The notes under the pieces: model-generated
The model's input: the letters and a program-made list of their open reading frames with translations, nothing else
Told to the model about the DNA's origin: nothing
Databases searched by the model: none
Shown: piece after piece, positions 16,429-24,702 of the stretch
Layout of the letters: the number at the start of each line of letters is the position of its first letter
Position numbering within the stretch: position 1 is the stretch's first letter
Source of the DNA: Bradyrhizobium sp. Y36
GTDB lineage: Bacteria; Pseudomonadota; Alphaproteobacteria; Rhizobiales; Xanthobacteraceae
Assembly: GCF_002531575.1 (NCBI RefSeq)
Contig: NZ_NWTI01000002.1
Coordinates: forward strand, 372,001 to 436,000
Reading direction: 5' to 3'
DNA: 64,000 nt
Position numbers and translations under genes: made by a program

Positions 16429-17994
16429 TTACTTCAACAACGCGGTGACAAACTTGACCAGCGGCGCCTTCTCGACCGAGCTGCGGTGACCGACGATGCC
16501 GACCTTGATCGCGCCCGCCGCGTTGCCGATGAAGGCGACGTCCTCGATATTGCCGCCGGCCGCCACCAGCGGCGCGGTAATCGTCAGGAAAGCGTCGCCG
16601 GCGCCGACCGTGTCGACCACGGTCTTGGTGAAGGCGGGCACGCGCGCGACGCCGGTCTTCGACGAGAAGGGGTAGCAGCCGAACGAGCCGTGCGTGATGA
16701 TCATGTTGTCGCAATCGATCTTGCGGTGCAGGCCGTCCTCGATCACCGAGGCTATGTCGTTGAACTTGTCGGTGGCGGCGAGGCGCGCTTCCGGCGCGTC
16801 GATGCAGATGTAGTCGGCCTTCGGATACTTCGTGATCAGATTGTAGCCGTGGTTGCCGCTGTTGCTCTGGGCGTTGACCGCCAGGAACTTGGAGTTCGCG
16901 ATCAGCGTCTCGATCGTGCTGGACGCGATCATGCCGTGACCGAAATCGGTGACGATGACGACATCCGCACCGCGCACGCGCTCGGCGGTGACCTTGTCGA
17001 TCTCCTTGCGCGCGGTCTCGTCGAGCGGCGTGTCGTCCATCGTGTAGACTTCGAACAGCTTGTGCAGATAGCCCATCTCGACGTACCGCAATTTGCGGGT
17101 CGTGGGACGGCCCTGGATGCGGATCGGCGTCAGGGTGACGTTCGGGCGGACATGCGCGCGGATGAACTCCTCGGGGTAGTCGTTGCCGCCGAGCGTCGTG
17201 ACGATCTCGACCGATTTGCAGAAGCTCGCGACGTGGTTGGCCGCGGCGATGACGCCGCCGGCAAACTGCTCGCCGTTCTTGAGCAGGGTCGCGACGATGT
17301 TCTCCTTGGAGGCTTTCCCGAGCGCGGTGACGTACTGGTATTCGTCGATGATGGTGTCGCCGACCAGCACCACGTGCATGTCCTGGATCTTGTCGATCAG
17401 CTTCAGCAGGCGGTCGGCGCCGCCGCCTTCGCGCACCTTCTGCAGGTAGTCGCGCAGGGGCGGATCGTAGATGTCGAAATAGCGGTTCAGCAGCGAGGAC
17501 GAAGAGAAGGTCACGTCGCGCGTGAAGACGATGCGCCCGCCGTGGCGCTCGACGGCCTCGCGCTCGACGGCGATCTTGCCGGTGACATCGTCCTCGGGAT
17601 TTTCGTAGTCCGAGCCCTTCACGTAGATGTCGGGGCGCACGGTGTCGAGGACCGGTTCGGCGCTGGAGGTCAGGTTGATGCCGACCCAGTCGACCGTGCC
17701 GAGCGCGGCCAGCATCTCGGCGCGCATGTTCTCCGGAAAGATCGGCCGTCCCGGGCCCTTGTTGACGAAACGGTCGGCGGTGATGGTCACGATGACCACG
17801 TCGGCCTCGTTGCGCGCCGCCAGGATGTGGCGGACGTGGCCGAGATGCACCAGATCGAACACGCCGTGACAGAGCGCGACCGTCAGGCCTTTTGCCTGCG
17901 CGGCGCGCGCCACCTCGCCGAGCTCCTCGATCGTCCTGATCTTGTCGTGCGGGGCCGGATGGACGGCCGGCTTGTCTTTCGGAGCATTACCCAT
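16429..17994 (-). CDS. Fusion of nucleotidyltransferase and PfkB sugar kinase, inverted HldE order
   Basis: A 521-residue two-domain protein. Residues about 35-180 are a cytidylyl/adenylyltransferase of the RfaE-C type (HGVFDLVHLGHVRHI with the HxGH motif, then a GRPIFPE segment). Residues about 205-520 are a PfkB/ribokinase domain (LVGDTIIDEY, GGVIAAANHVASF, and the catalytic TVGAGDAF). In E. coli HldE the kinase precedes the nucleotidyltransferase; here the order is reversed. It probably phosphorylates C1 of a sugar phosphate and then forms the NDP-sugar, acting after the SIS isomerase and around the HAD phosphatase. The nucleotide used is unknown. Confidence 0.85.
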   Translation of the reverse strand: MGNAPKDKPAVHPAPHDKIRTIEELGEVARAAQAKGLTVALCHGVFDLVHLGHVRHILAARNEADVVIVTITADRFVNKGPGRPIFPENMRAEMLAALGTVDWVGINLTSSAEPVLDTVRPDIYVKGSDYENPEDDVTGKIAVEREAVERHGGRIVFTRDVTFSSSSLLNRYFDIYDPPLRDYLQKVREGGGADRLLKLIDKIQDMHVVLVGDTIIDEYQYVTALGKASKENIVATLLKNGEQFAGGVIAAANHVASFCKSVEIVTTLGGNDYPEEFIRAHVRPNVTLTPIRIQGRPTTRKLRYVEMGYLHKLFEVYTMDDTPLDETARKEIDKVTAERVRGADVVIVTDFGHGMIASSTIETLIANSKFLAVNAQSNSGNHGYNLITKYPKADYICIDAPEARLAATDKFNDIASVIEDGLHRKIDCDNMIITHGSFGCYPFSSKTGVARVPAFTKTVVDTVGAGDAFLTITAPLVAAGGNIEDVAFIGNAAGAIKVGIVGHRSSVEKAPLVKFVTALLK

Positions 17995-18072
17995 GTGAAT
18001 TACCCAAAGCGCCGGTAGGTCTCAGATGGCCGCCCGGAAATGATCGAATCGCAAGCAACGTTATCCGGCGAA

Positions 18073-18108
18073 CCTGTTCAAGAGCTTGCCCCTGTTCAAG
18101 AGCCTGCT
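18073..18108. repeat. 18-base tandem duplication across the end of the epimerase gene
   Basis: Two copies of an 18-base unit beginning CCTGTTCAAGAGC lie at 18073-18090 and 18091-18108, with identical first 13 bases and two differences later. The second copy contains the last codons and stop of the minus-strand epimerase gene, so the first copy is a duplicated gene end just outside the frame. Confidence 0.7.
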
Positions 18109-19109
18109 TTGGGCGAGCCGTTGTCGTCACCGAGATATTTGAACCAGTCCTTGGTGGCGTCGGCGATCTTGTCGACCGTCCACAGCGGCGCGTCCTTGTA
18201 CTGATCCATCGATTTCAGCATCGTCGCAACGCCGTCCTCGAATTTCACCTTCGGCGTCCAGTTCAGGACCCGCTTGATCTTGGCGATGTCGGCGTAGGTG
18301 CAATCGGGCTCGCCGGGGCGCTTGGGAATGTGGACCTTTTCGCCGCCGAGAAGTTCGACCAGCCGGTTGACGCTGTAGGTGTTGTCCGAGCCGACGTTGA
18401 GTATTTCGTGCGAGACGTCGGAGCGGGCGGCGGTGACGAAGGCGTCCGCGACGTCGCTGACGAAGGTGAAGTCGCGCGTCTGCTCGCCGTCGCCGACCAC
18501 CGTGAAGGGCTTGCCGGCGAGCTTCTGCGCCATGAACACGCCGAACACGGCGCCGTACGTGCCGGTGGTCCGATGGCGCGGCCCGTAGACGTTGAACAGG
18601 CGCAGCGCGACCGCGGGCAGCTTGTAGACCTGGCACCAGTGCATGACGCACTGCTCGCCGAGATTCTTGGTAAGCGCGTAGGGATACATCGGCCGGATCT
18701 CGGCGCTCTCCGGCGTCGGATAGACGTCGGGAATGCCGTAGCAGGACGACGATGCGGCGTAGACGAAGCGCTTGGCGCCGGCGTGCCGTGCCGCCTCGAG
18801 AACGTTGACCGTGCCGTCGACATTGGCGCGATGATACGGGATCGGGGACTCGATCGAGGGAACGATGTCGGCGAGCGCGGCGAGGTGGAAAACCCAGTCG
18901 ATCCCGTGGAAATACGGTTTGATCGATTCGAGGTCGGTGACGTCAGCCCGCACGACCTTCAGCTGGCTCGAATTGGCGCGCGAGGCCAGATTTTCGGGGC
19001 GGCCGATCACGAAATTATCGAGCGCGACCACTTCATGGCCATCGTCGAGGAGGCGGTCGACGAGGTGACTGCCGATGAAACCTGCGCCACCAGTAACAAT
19101 GCATTTCAT
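18096..19109 (-). CDS. NAD-dependent nucleotide-sugar epimerase (GalE/WbpP-like)
   Basis: A 337-residue extended SDR with TGGAGFIGSHLVDRL at the N-terminus, AASSSCYG for the catalytic Ser and YPYALTKNLGE for YxxxK, followed by RLFNVYGPRHR. This pattern is typical of UDP-hexose or UDP-uronate 4-epimerases and related 4,6-dehydratases. I chose ATG 19109 (MKCIVTGG); ATG 19118 would add three residues. It is the first gene of the long minus-strand series, facing the SIS gene across a 142-base divergent gap. Confidence 0.85.
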   Translation of the reverse strand: MKCIVTGGAGFIGSHLVDRLLDDGHEVVALDNFVIGRPENLASRANSSQLKVVRADVTDLESIKPYFHGIDWVFHLAALADIVPSIESPIPYHRANVDGTVNVLEAARHAGAKRFVYAASSSCYGIPDVYPTPESAEIRPMYPYALTKNLGEQCVMHWCQVYKLPAVALRLFNVYGPRHRTTGTYGAVFGVFMAQKLAGKPFTVVGDGEQTRDFTFVSDVADAFVTAARSDVSHEILNVGSDNTYSVNRLVELLGGEKVHIPKRPGEPDCTYADIAKIKRVLNWTPKVKFEDGVATMLKSMDQYKDAPLWTVDKIADATKDWFKYLGDDNGSPKAGS

Positions 19110-19251
19110 GGGGAACATCCGTGACGCGAATGCCCAGCGAAATAGGCCCGCCAATGTGTAAGTGAAACCCGAAAGCCGACTATCAGCCGCTCGCCGACTT
19201 TGCAAGCAATATACCTTTGCAATCCCTAGTAATAGCCGGTATCAGGGCTTC

Positions 19252-19863
19252 ATGTTGCAGCAGAGCCGCCAGTCCATGCCCGTTGAGTCCGTCGATCCCG
19301 ATCACAAGGCTTTCCTCGACGATTACGTGGGGCGCCTCCATCGCGCGACGGCGGTCGACGATCGTGTTTTCGCTCAGATCTCCGCCACGCGCGCGATCTG
19401 GTTGCGCGTGCGCGAGCAGGGCGGCCGCGTCATCTTCATCGGCAACGGCGGCTCCGCCGGCATCGCCTCACATCTGGCGATCGATCTTGCCAAGAATGCA
19501 TCGGTGCCCGCGCTCTGCTTCAGCGACGCGAGCATGATGTCGTGCCTCGCCAACGACTACGGGTTCGAGGATTGGATTGCACACGCCGTGCGGCTGAACG
19601 CCCGTGCCGGCGATTGCCTGGTCGCGATCAGCTCGTCGGGGCGCTCGAAGAACATCCTCAATGCGGTTGCGCAGGCGCGGTCGATGAAGCTCGACGTGAT
19701 CACGCTGTCGGGGATGAATGCGGACAATCCCCTGCGCAATCTCGGCGACGTCAATTTCTTCGTCGACAGCCGCAGCTACAACATTGTCGAGACGACGCAC
19801 CAGTTCTGGATGATGGCCGCGATCGACCTCGTCATCGGTCGTGCGGAATATCCGGCGTCCTGA
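19252..19863 (+). CDS. SIS-domain phosphosugar isomerase (GmhA-like)
   Basis: A 203-residue protein with a single SIS fold: FIGNGGSAGIASHLAIDLA near residues 63-81 for phosphosugar binding and ISSSGRSKNIL near 125-135, similar to GmhA, which isomerises sedoheptulose 7-phosphate to the aldoheptose 7-phosphate. The start is ATG at 19252, where AGGG lies about 8 bases upstream; ATG 19276 is an alternative. It is followed after 13 bases by the UPF0104 protein. With the kinase-nucleotidyltransferase, HAD phosphatase and transketolase across the divergent gap it could complete a heptose-type activation route. Confidence 0.8.
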   Translation: MLQQSRQSMPVESVDPDHKAFLDDYVGRLHRATAVDDRVFAQISATRAIWLRVREQGGRVIFIGNGGSAGIASHLAIDLAKNASVPALCFSDASMMSCLANDYGFEDWIAHAVRLNARAGDCLVAISSSGRSKNILNAVAQARSMKLDVITLSGMNADNPLRNLGDVNFFVDSRSYNIVETTHQFWMMAAIDLVIGRAEYPAS

Positions 19864-19876
19864 GGCGAGGCATCCG

Positions 19877-20896
19877 ATGCAGTCGCGGTTCAAGCAGGCG
19901 GCCCTGTTTTCGGTAAAGCTGCTGCTGTCGATCGCGGTGCTGGTCTACATCGCGCGCGGTCTCGACCTGCAGCGGTTGCGCAGCCATCTCGTCTCGGTCG
20001 ATCCTTTGCTGTTCGTCCTCGCGCTTGCGCTGATCTTCTTCCAGACCTTCGTGCTCAACGGCCGGTGGGAGCTGATCATGCGCGCGCTCGGCGTGTCGCT
20101 GGACTGGCTCGCGGGCTGGCGGATCCTCATGATCAGCCTCTGGTTCAATCAGGTGTTGCCGTCCTCGGTCGGCGGCGACGCGGTGCGGATGTGGTTGCTG
20201 CGCCAGCGCGGCGTGCAGTGGCCGGAGGCGGTCAAGGGCGTCGCGGCCGACCGTTTCACGGCGCTGATCGGGCTGATCGCGCTGATGGTGGCCGGATTGC
20301 CGTTCCTGTTGTCTCGCGTGTCCGATCAGGCCGCGATCCTGGCCATCGGCGGGCTGACGCTCGCCGGCGTCGCCGGTACCGTGGTGTTGTTGACGCTCGA
20401 CCGTCTGCCGCAGCGCCTCATCGCCCATCGGGCGATCGCAAGCTTCGTTCGGTTCGGGGCGCTGGTCCGGTTTCTTCTGCTGCAGTCCGAGCGCCGCGCG
20501 TTGCTGTTCGGGTCGGCGCTGCTCATCCATCTCGTGACCGCGGCGGCGTGTTTCGCCCTGGCGCGCGGCGTCGGCGCGCAGCTCTCGGTGGTGGATGCCG
20601 GCATCCTGATTCCGCCCGTGGTGCTGTTGACGGCGGTTCCGATCTCGATCAGCGGCTGGGGCGTTCGCGAGGGGGCGATGGTTGCCTGCCTCGGTCTGGC
20701 GGGTGTCCCTTCCGAGGAAGCGCTGTCGGTGTCGCTCCTGCTCGGCGCCATCAGCGTGATCATCGGGCTCGTCGGCGGCGCGATCTGGCTGGCAAGTCCG
20801 GAGCGCGGATCGTATTCAGCTGACAAGGCCGCCCTGGCGGCGCAGGAAGCCCCCAGCTACGACGGGCTGGGCAAGGAAGTTTCGAGCCACCCATGA
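19877..20896 (+). CDS. UPF0104 / flippase-like membrane protein, paralogue 2
   Basis: A 339-residue polytopic membrane protein closely related to the protein at 6256-7236. Shared segments include VDPLLFVLALAL, RWELIMRAL, FNQVLPSSVGGDAVRMW, ADRFTALIGL and ISISGWGVREG. This copy keeps SVG before GGDAVR, which the minus-strand paralogue lacks. I chose ATG 19877, preceded by GAGGCGAGG 14-6 bases upstream; an ATG at 19841 would overlap the SIS gene. Probably an inner-membrane protein acting on lipid-linked intermediates. Confidence 0.8.
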   Translation: MQSRFKQAALFSVKLLLSIAVLVYIARGLDLQRLRSHLVSVDPLLFVLALALIFFQTFVLNGRWELIMRALGVSLDWLAGWRILMISLWFNQVLPSSVGGDAVRMWLLRQRGVQWPEAVKGVAADRFTALIGLIALMVAGLPFLLSRVSDQAAILAIGGLTLAGVAGTVVLLTLDRLPQRLIAHRAIASFVRFGALVRFLLLQSERRALLFGSALLIHLVTAAACFALARGVGAQLSVVDAGILIPPVVLLTAVPISISGWGVREGAMVACLGLAGVPSEEALSVSLLLGAISVIIGLVGGAIWLASPERGSYSADKAALAAQEAPSYDGLGKEVSSHP

Positions 20897-20981
20897 CCCG
20901 CTTCAGCGCGTTGCTGCCGGTCTGGACTTCACGGGGTGGGATTGCCTCACCCGATCGCGTATCTCATTATTCGGTTCCACG

Positions 20982-22250
20982 ATGAAAAACCTGTTCTACG
21001 TCCGCCATACCTGCCGCCTCTGTCACTCGGACAAGCAAGAGCTGGTCGTCCCGATGGCTGGCATGCCCATCGGCACGCCGAACTTCCAGGTCCCCGACGC
21101 CAGCGTCGACGATCCCGTGTTCCGCGCGGCGGTGCCGATGGCGCTGCATCTGTGCAGGGATTGCGGCCACCTCCAGATTCTCCATGTCGGCAATCCCGAG
21201 GTCCAGTACCGCAACTACGTCTACACGACCTCGCTCTCGCTCGGATTGCGAGAGCATTTCGCCGGCTATGCCAACGACGTCGTCAGCCGCTTCGGCATCG
21301 CGCCTGGCTCGCTGGTCGTCGAGCTCGGCAGCAACGACGGATCGCTGCTCGGCTTCTTCAAGGAGCGCGGCATGCGGGTGCTCGGTGTCGATCCCGCCGT
21401 CGATATCGCCAAGCGCGCGACCGAGGCGGGGATCGAGACCATCGGCGATTTCTTCACCGATGCGATCGGTCACCGCATCCTGCAGAGCCACGGCCCGGCG
21501 AGCGTCGTGATCGCCAACAACATGATCGCCAATGTCGACAATCTCGATCCGCTCGTGATCGGCGTTCGCGACGTGCTGGCGCCTGACGGCTTGTTCGTGT
21601 TCGAAACCCAATACGGCGTCGACGTCACCGAGAAGAACCTGCTCGACACCGTCTATCACGAGCATCTGTCCTATTTTAACATCAAGCCGCTGATCCGTTT
21701 CTTTGCCCGGCTCGGCATGGAGCTGATCGACGTCCAGCACATCTGGACCAAGGGCGGTTCGATCCGCGTCACCGTGCAGCGCGCCGGCGGCGCCAAGAAA
21801 CCCTCGGCCGAGGTCGCGCGTTTCGTCGCCGAGGAAGAGCGGCTCGGTGTCGATCAGCCGGCCTATTATGCGCCCTACGTGAAGCGGATCGCCGCCATCC
21901 GCGACGAGCTGGTCGCGATGGCCGACGCCGCCCACGCGCGCGGTCAGCTGGTCGCAGGCTACGGCGTCTCCGTGGGCACCACGACGCTGCTGCCGCAGTT
22001 CGGCCTGGAGAACAAGATCGACTTCCTGGTGGACGACGACCCCAAGAAGGGCAACGTGATGGCGGGTCCCGGCTACGACATCCCGATCCTGCCGCCGGCG
22101 GCCCTTTACGAGCGCAAGCCGGCCTTCGTCGTCGTTTTCGCTTGGCGCTATGTCGACCCAATCCGGGCCAAGCACGCCCGCTATTTCGCCGAAGGCGGCA
22201 AGTTCGTGGTGCCGCTGCCGGGCATTTCCATGGTCGACCGGGCCGACTGA
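20982..22250 (+). CDS. Zinc-ribbon C-methyltransferase (Methyltransf_13/14 type), paralogue 2
   Basis: A 422-residue protein with an N-terminal Cys cluster (CRLCHS near residue 11, CRDCGHLQ near 57), SAM motif I VVELGSNDGSLLG, YHEHLSYF with the His residues conserved in C-methyltransferases, and a C-terminal GYGVSVGTTTLL domain. Members methylate a carbon of keto-sugar nucleotides. The sequence is distinct enough from 2511-3728 to suggest a different position or substrate. It is the last island gene before the secE promoter and is followed by a GC-rich hairpin. Confidence 0.8.
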   Translation: MKNLFYVRHTCRLCHSDKQELVVPMAGMPIGTPNFQVPDASVDDPVFRAAVPMALHLCRDCGHLQILHVGNPEVQYRNYVYTTSLSLGLREHFAGYANDVVSRFGIAPGSLVVELGSNDGSLLGFFKERGMRVLGVDPAVDIAKRATEAGIETIGDFFTDAIGHRILQSHGPASVVIANNMIANVDNLDPLVIGVRDVLAPDGLFVFETQYGVDVTEKNLLDTVYHEHLSYFNIKPLIRFFARLGMELIDVQHIWTKGGSIRVTVQRAGGAKKPSAEVARFVAEEERLGVDQPAYYAPYVKRIAAIRDELVAMADAAHARGQLVAGYGVSVGTTTLLPQFGLENKIDFLVDDDPKKGNVMAGPGYDIPILPPAALYERKPAFVVVFAWRYVDPIRAKHARYFAEGGKFVVPLPGISMVDRAD

Positions 22251-22260
22251 CGGCCGTCCG

Positions 22261-22290
22261 GGGCCGCCGTCCGCGCGGGCAGGGCGGCCC
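22261..22290 (+). terminator. GC-rich hairpin after the island, terminator-like without U-tract
   Basis: GGGCCGCC (22261-22268) pairs with GGCGGCCC (22283-22290) around a 14-base loop, 11 bases after the stop of the C-methyltransferase. No run of T follows, so intrinsic termination is uncertain. Confidence 0.35.
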
Positions 22291-22403
22291 GGCCGGTTCA
22301 GGCGGCTCCGGCCCGGGCGGCCGGCCCGTTAAGCCGTTGATTCGCATGGGCTCCGGCGGAGCCCGTCGCGGGTAAGGGGCGGTTTGGCCAGCGCGCCGCT
22401 ACC

Positions 22404-22432
22404 TTGACGTTTGGCCTCATCCGCAGTAGATA
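22404..22432 (+). promoter_or_regulatory. Sigma-70 promoter for secE-nusG
   Basis: TTGACG (22404-22409) and TAGATA (22427-22432) are separated by exactly 17 bases, a near-consensus housekeeping promoter. The 22251-22606 gap otherwise holds the hairpin above and an untranslated leader of roughly 165 bases before secE; no tRNA was found in it. Confidence 0.8.
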
Positions 22433-22606
22433 CCCCGCACTCGCTGCCGGCCCGTTAGACGCGGATCTCCGGCGCGGCTTTGAAATCCCCGAACAATCGA
22501 GCCCGGATTCCGGCTCATCCTTCGAGACAGAGGGCTGGGCCAACGGCGGCTGTTCGGATCCCTGAAATTCATGCGCGTCCGGCGACGGACGTTGGACATT
22601 CGCACG

Positions 22607-22798
22607 ATGGCAGTCAGCCCGTTCAAGTTCTTGCAGGAAGTGCGCTCGGAGACCGCCAAGGTCACCTGGCCGACCCGTCGTGAGACCACGATCACCACCA
22701 TCATGGTGTTCGTGATGGTCGCCGTGGCCTCGATCTTCTTCTTCGCCGCCGACCAGATCATCCGCGTCCTCATCACCTTCCTTTTGGGCATTCACTGA
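22607..22798 (+). CDS. secE: Preprotein translocase subunit SecE
   Basis: A 63-residue single-helix SecE of the short alphaproteobacterial type: VRSETAKVTWPTRRET, the conserved amphipathic segment, followed by one membrane helix rich in Val, Ala and Phe. It stabilises SecY in the inner-membrane translocon. I chose ATG 22607 (MAVSPFKF), not the in-frame ATG at 22571, because family members start here. The stop shares one base with the nusG start (TGATG). Confidence 0.95.
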   Translation: MAVSPFKFLQEVRSETAKVTWPTRRETTITTIMVFVMVAVASIFFFAADQIIRVLITFLLGIH

Positions 22799-23352
22799 TG
22801 GCTACAGCAACCGCTCAACTGTCCGACAAGCGCTGGTACATCGTCCACGCCTATTCGAACTTCGAGAAGAAGGTCGCCGAATCCATTCGCGAGCAGGCCA
22901 AGCAGCGCGGGCTTGAGGAGCTGTTCGAACTGGTGCTGGTTCCGACCGAGAAGGTCACGGAAGTGCGCCGCGGCCGCAAGATCGACGCCGAGCGCAAGTT
23001 CTTCCCCGGCTACGTGCTGGTGAAGATGAAGCTGACCGACGAGGCGTTTCATCTGATCAAGAACACGCCGAAGGTCACGGGCTTCCTCGGCGCCGAAAAC
23101 AAGCCGATGCCGATCTCGGAAGCCGAAGCCATGCGGATCCTGCACCAGGTGCAGGAGGGCGTGGAACGGCCGAAGGCGTCGGTGTCGTTCGAGATCGGCG
23201 AGAACGTGCGCGTGGCCGATGGCCCGTTCGCCTCGTTCTCGGGCGTTGTCGAGGAAATCGACGAGGCGCGCTCGCGCGTGAAGGTCGCGGTGTCGATCTT
23301 CGGCCGCGCAACGCCGGTCGAACTGGAATTCGGTCAGGTCGAGAAGGTCTGA
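22798..23352 (+). CDS. nusG: Transcription termination/antitermination factor NusG
   Basis: A 184-residue NusG. The N-terminal NGN domain shows KRWYIVHAYSNFEKKVAE and FFPGYVLVKM; the C-terminal KOW domain shows VRVADGPFASFSGVVEEID. It binds RNA polymerase near the RpoC clamp and links transcription to Rho and to ribosomal protein S10. It is translationally coupled to secE by a one-base overlap. Confidence 0.97.
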   Translation: MATATAQLSDKRWYIVHAYSNFEKKVAESIREQAKQRGLEELFELVLVPTEKVTEVRRGRKIDAERKFFPGYVLVKMKLTDEAFHLIKNTPKVTGFLGAENKPMPISEAEAMRILHQVQEGVERPKASVSFEIGENVRVADGPFASFSGVVEEIDEARSRVKVAVSIFGRATPVELEFGQVEKV

Positions 23353-23365
23353 TCGGGTCGCGCGT

Positions 23366-23381
23366 GAAGCCGAAGGGCTTC
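23366..23381 (+). promoter_or_regulatory. Hairpin in the nusG-rplK gap
   Basis: GAAGCC (23366-23371) and GGCTTC (23376-23381) form a six-pair stem with a GAAG tetraloop, extended by flanking GCG/CGC. It lies 14 bases after the nusG stop in the 133-base leader of rplK. It may be a processing or attenuation site; there is no U-tract. Confidence 0.3.
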
Positions 23382-23485
23382 GCGCAAGGAGAGGCCGTGG
23401 GAGGACGCGGGCGGTCGCCAGCTGCTTGAGGTCCCCACCACGAACCTGAAACCGCCGGCGGTCGCCGGCACAACAGGAGTGATAC

Positions 23486-23914
23486 ATGGCAAAGAAAGTG
23501 ACCGGATACCTGAAGCTTCAGGTCCCGGCCGGTGCGGCGAATCCTTCGCCCCCGATCGGTCCCGCGCTCGGTCAGCGCGGTCTCAACATCATGGAGTTCT
23601 GCAAGGCGTTCAACGCGCAGACCCAGAAGGAAGAGAAGAACACCCCGATTCCCGTCGTGATCACGATCTACGCCGATCGTTCGTTCACGTTCGAGATGAA
23701 GACCCCCCCGATGTCCTTCTTCCTCAAGCAGGCCGCAAAAATCCAGTCCGGCTCGAAGGCGCCGGGCCGTGACAAGGCCGGCAAGGTGACCAAGGCGCAA
23801 GTGCGCGAGATCGCCGAGAAGAAGATGAAGGATCTCAATTGCGACTCGATCGAGTCGGCCATGAAGATGGTCGAGGGCTCTGCCCGTTCGATGGGTCTGG
23901 AAGTGGCGGGGTAA
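23486..23914 (+). CDS. rplK: 50S ribosomal protein L11
   Basis: A 142-residue L11 with the proline-rich N-terminal segment [17 protein letters not shown], the thiostrepton and elongation-factor region, and a C-terminal rRNA-binding domain ending in [10 protein letters not shown]. It binds 23S rRNA at the GTPase-associated centre. AGGAG lies 7 bases upstream of the ATG. rplA follows after 6 bases. Confidence 0.97.
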   Translation: MAKKVTGYLKLQVPAGAANPSPPIGPALGQRGLNIMEFCKAFNAQTQKEEKNTPIPVVITIYADRSFTFEMKTPPMSFFLKQAAKIQSGSKAPGRDKAGKVTKAQVREIAEKKMKDLNCDSIESAMKMVEGSARSMGLEVAG

Positions 23915-23920
23915 GCGGTC

Positions 23921-24613
23921 ATGGCAATCGGAAAGCGTTTGAACAAAGCCCGCGAAGGTGTTGACCGCGAAAAGCTTTACCCGCTCGCGGAAGCCATCAA
24001 GATGGTCAAGGAACGCGCCAAGGCGAAGTTCGACGAGACCATCGAGGTCGCGATCAATCTCGGCGTCGATCCGCGTCACGCCGACCAGATGGTCCGCGGC
24101 GTCGTGACCCTGCCGAACGGCACCGGCCGTACGCTCCGCGTCGGCGTGTTCGCCCGCGGCGCCAAGGCTGACGAAGCCAAGGCCGCCGGTGCCGACGTCG
24201 TCGGTGCCGAAGACCTGGTCGAGAAGGTGCAGAACGGTTCGATCGATTTCGACCGCTGCATCGCCACTCCCGACATGATGCCGCTGGTCGGCCGCCTCGG
24301 TAAGGTGCTCGGCCCGCGCGGCCTGATGCCGAACCCGAAGATCGGCACCGTGACCATGGACGTCACCGGTGCGGTGAAGGGCGCCAAGGGCGGCTCGGTC
24401 GAGTTCCGCGTCGAGAAGGCCGGCATCCTGCAGGCCGGTGTCGGCAAGGCCTCGTTCACCGAGGAGAAGCTGGTCGAGAACATCAAGGCGCTCGCCGATG
24501 CCGTCTCGAAGGCGAAGCCGGCTGGCTCCAAGGGCACCTACATCCAGCGCGTTGCGGTGTCCTCGACGATGGGCCCCGGCGTGAAGGTCGAGCCGGGCAC
24601 CATTCTCGGCTAA
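23921..24613 (+). CDS. rplA: 50S ribosomal protein L1
   Basis: A 230-residue L1 of full length with the domain II signature [14 protein letters not shown] and the [10 protein letters not shown] segment. It forms the L1 stalk and in many bacteria represses its own operon. The gene ends at a clear hairpin (24634-24667), which separates it from the dehydrogenase gene that follows. Confidence 0.97.
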   Translation: MAIGKRLNKAREGVDREKLYPLAEAIKMVKERAKAKFDETIEVAINLGVDPRHADQMVRGVVTLPNGTGRTLRVGVFARGAKADEAKAAGADVVGAEDLVEKVQNGSIDFDRCIATPDMMPLVGRLGKVLGPRGLMPNPKIGTVTMDVTGAVKGAKGGSVEFRVEKAGILQAGVGKASFTEEKLVENIKALADAVSKAKPAGSKGTYIQRVAVSSTMGPGVKVEPGTILG

Positions 24614-24633
24614 GTCTGGAAATTGCATGAGGC

Positions 24634-24667
24634 GAGGGGCGGAATTGGGCAACCGATTCCGCCCCTC
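24634..24667 (+). terminator. Terminator-like hairpin after rplA
   Basis: GAGGGGCGGAAT (24634-24645) pairs perfectly with ATTCCGCCCCTC (24656-24667) around a 10-base loop, followed by GTCGTTTGTG, a weak T-rich tail. It lies about 20 bases after the rplA stop. Confidence 0.7.
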
Positions 24668-24702
24668 GTCGTTTGTGAAGGCGCTCACCGGAAACAACAA
24701 CA

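Noticed and set aside
22251..22606. Possible tRNA-Trp upstream of secE, as in several alphaproteobacteria
   Set aside because: I found no T-loop GGTTCGA-type sequence, no CCA anticodon arm and no acceptor pairing in this gap; only a GC hairpin, a promoter and a leader.
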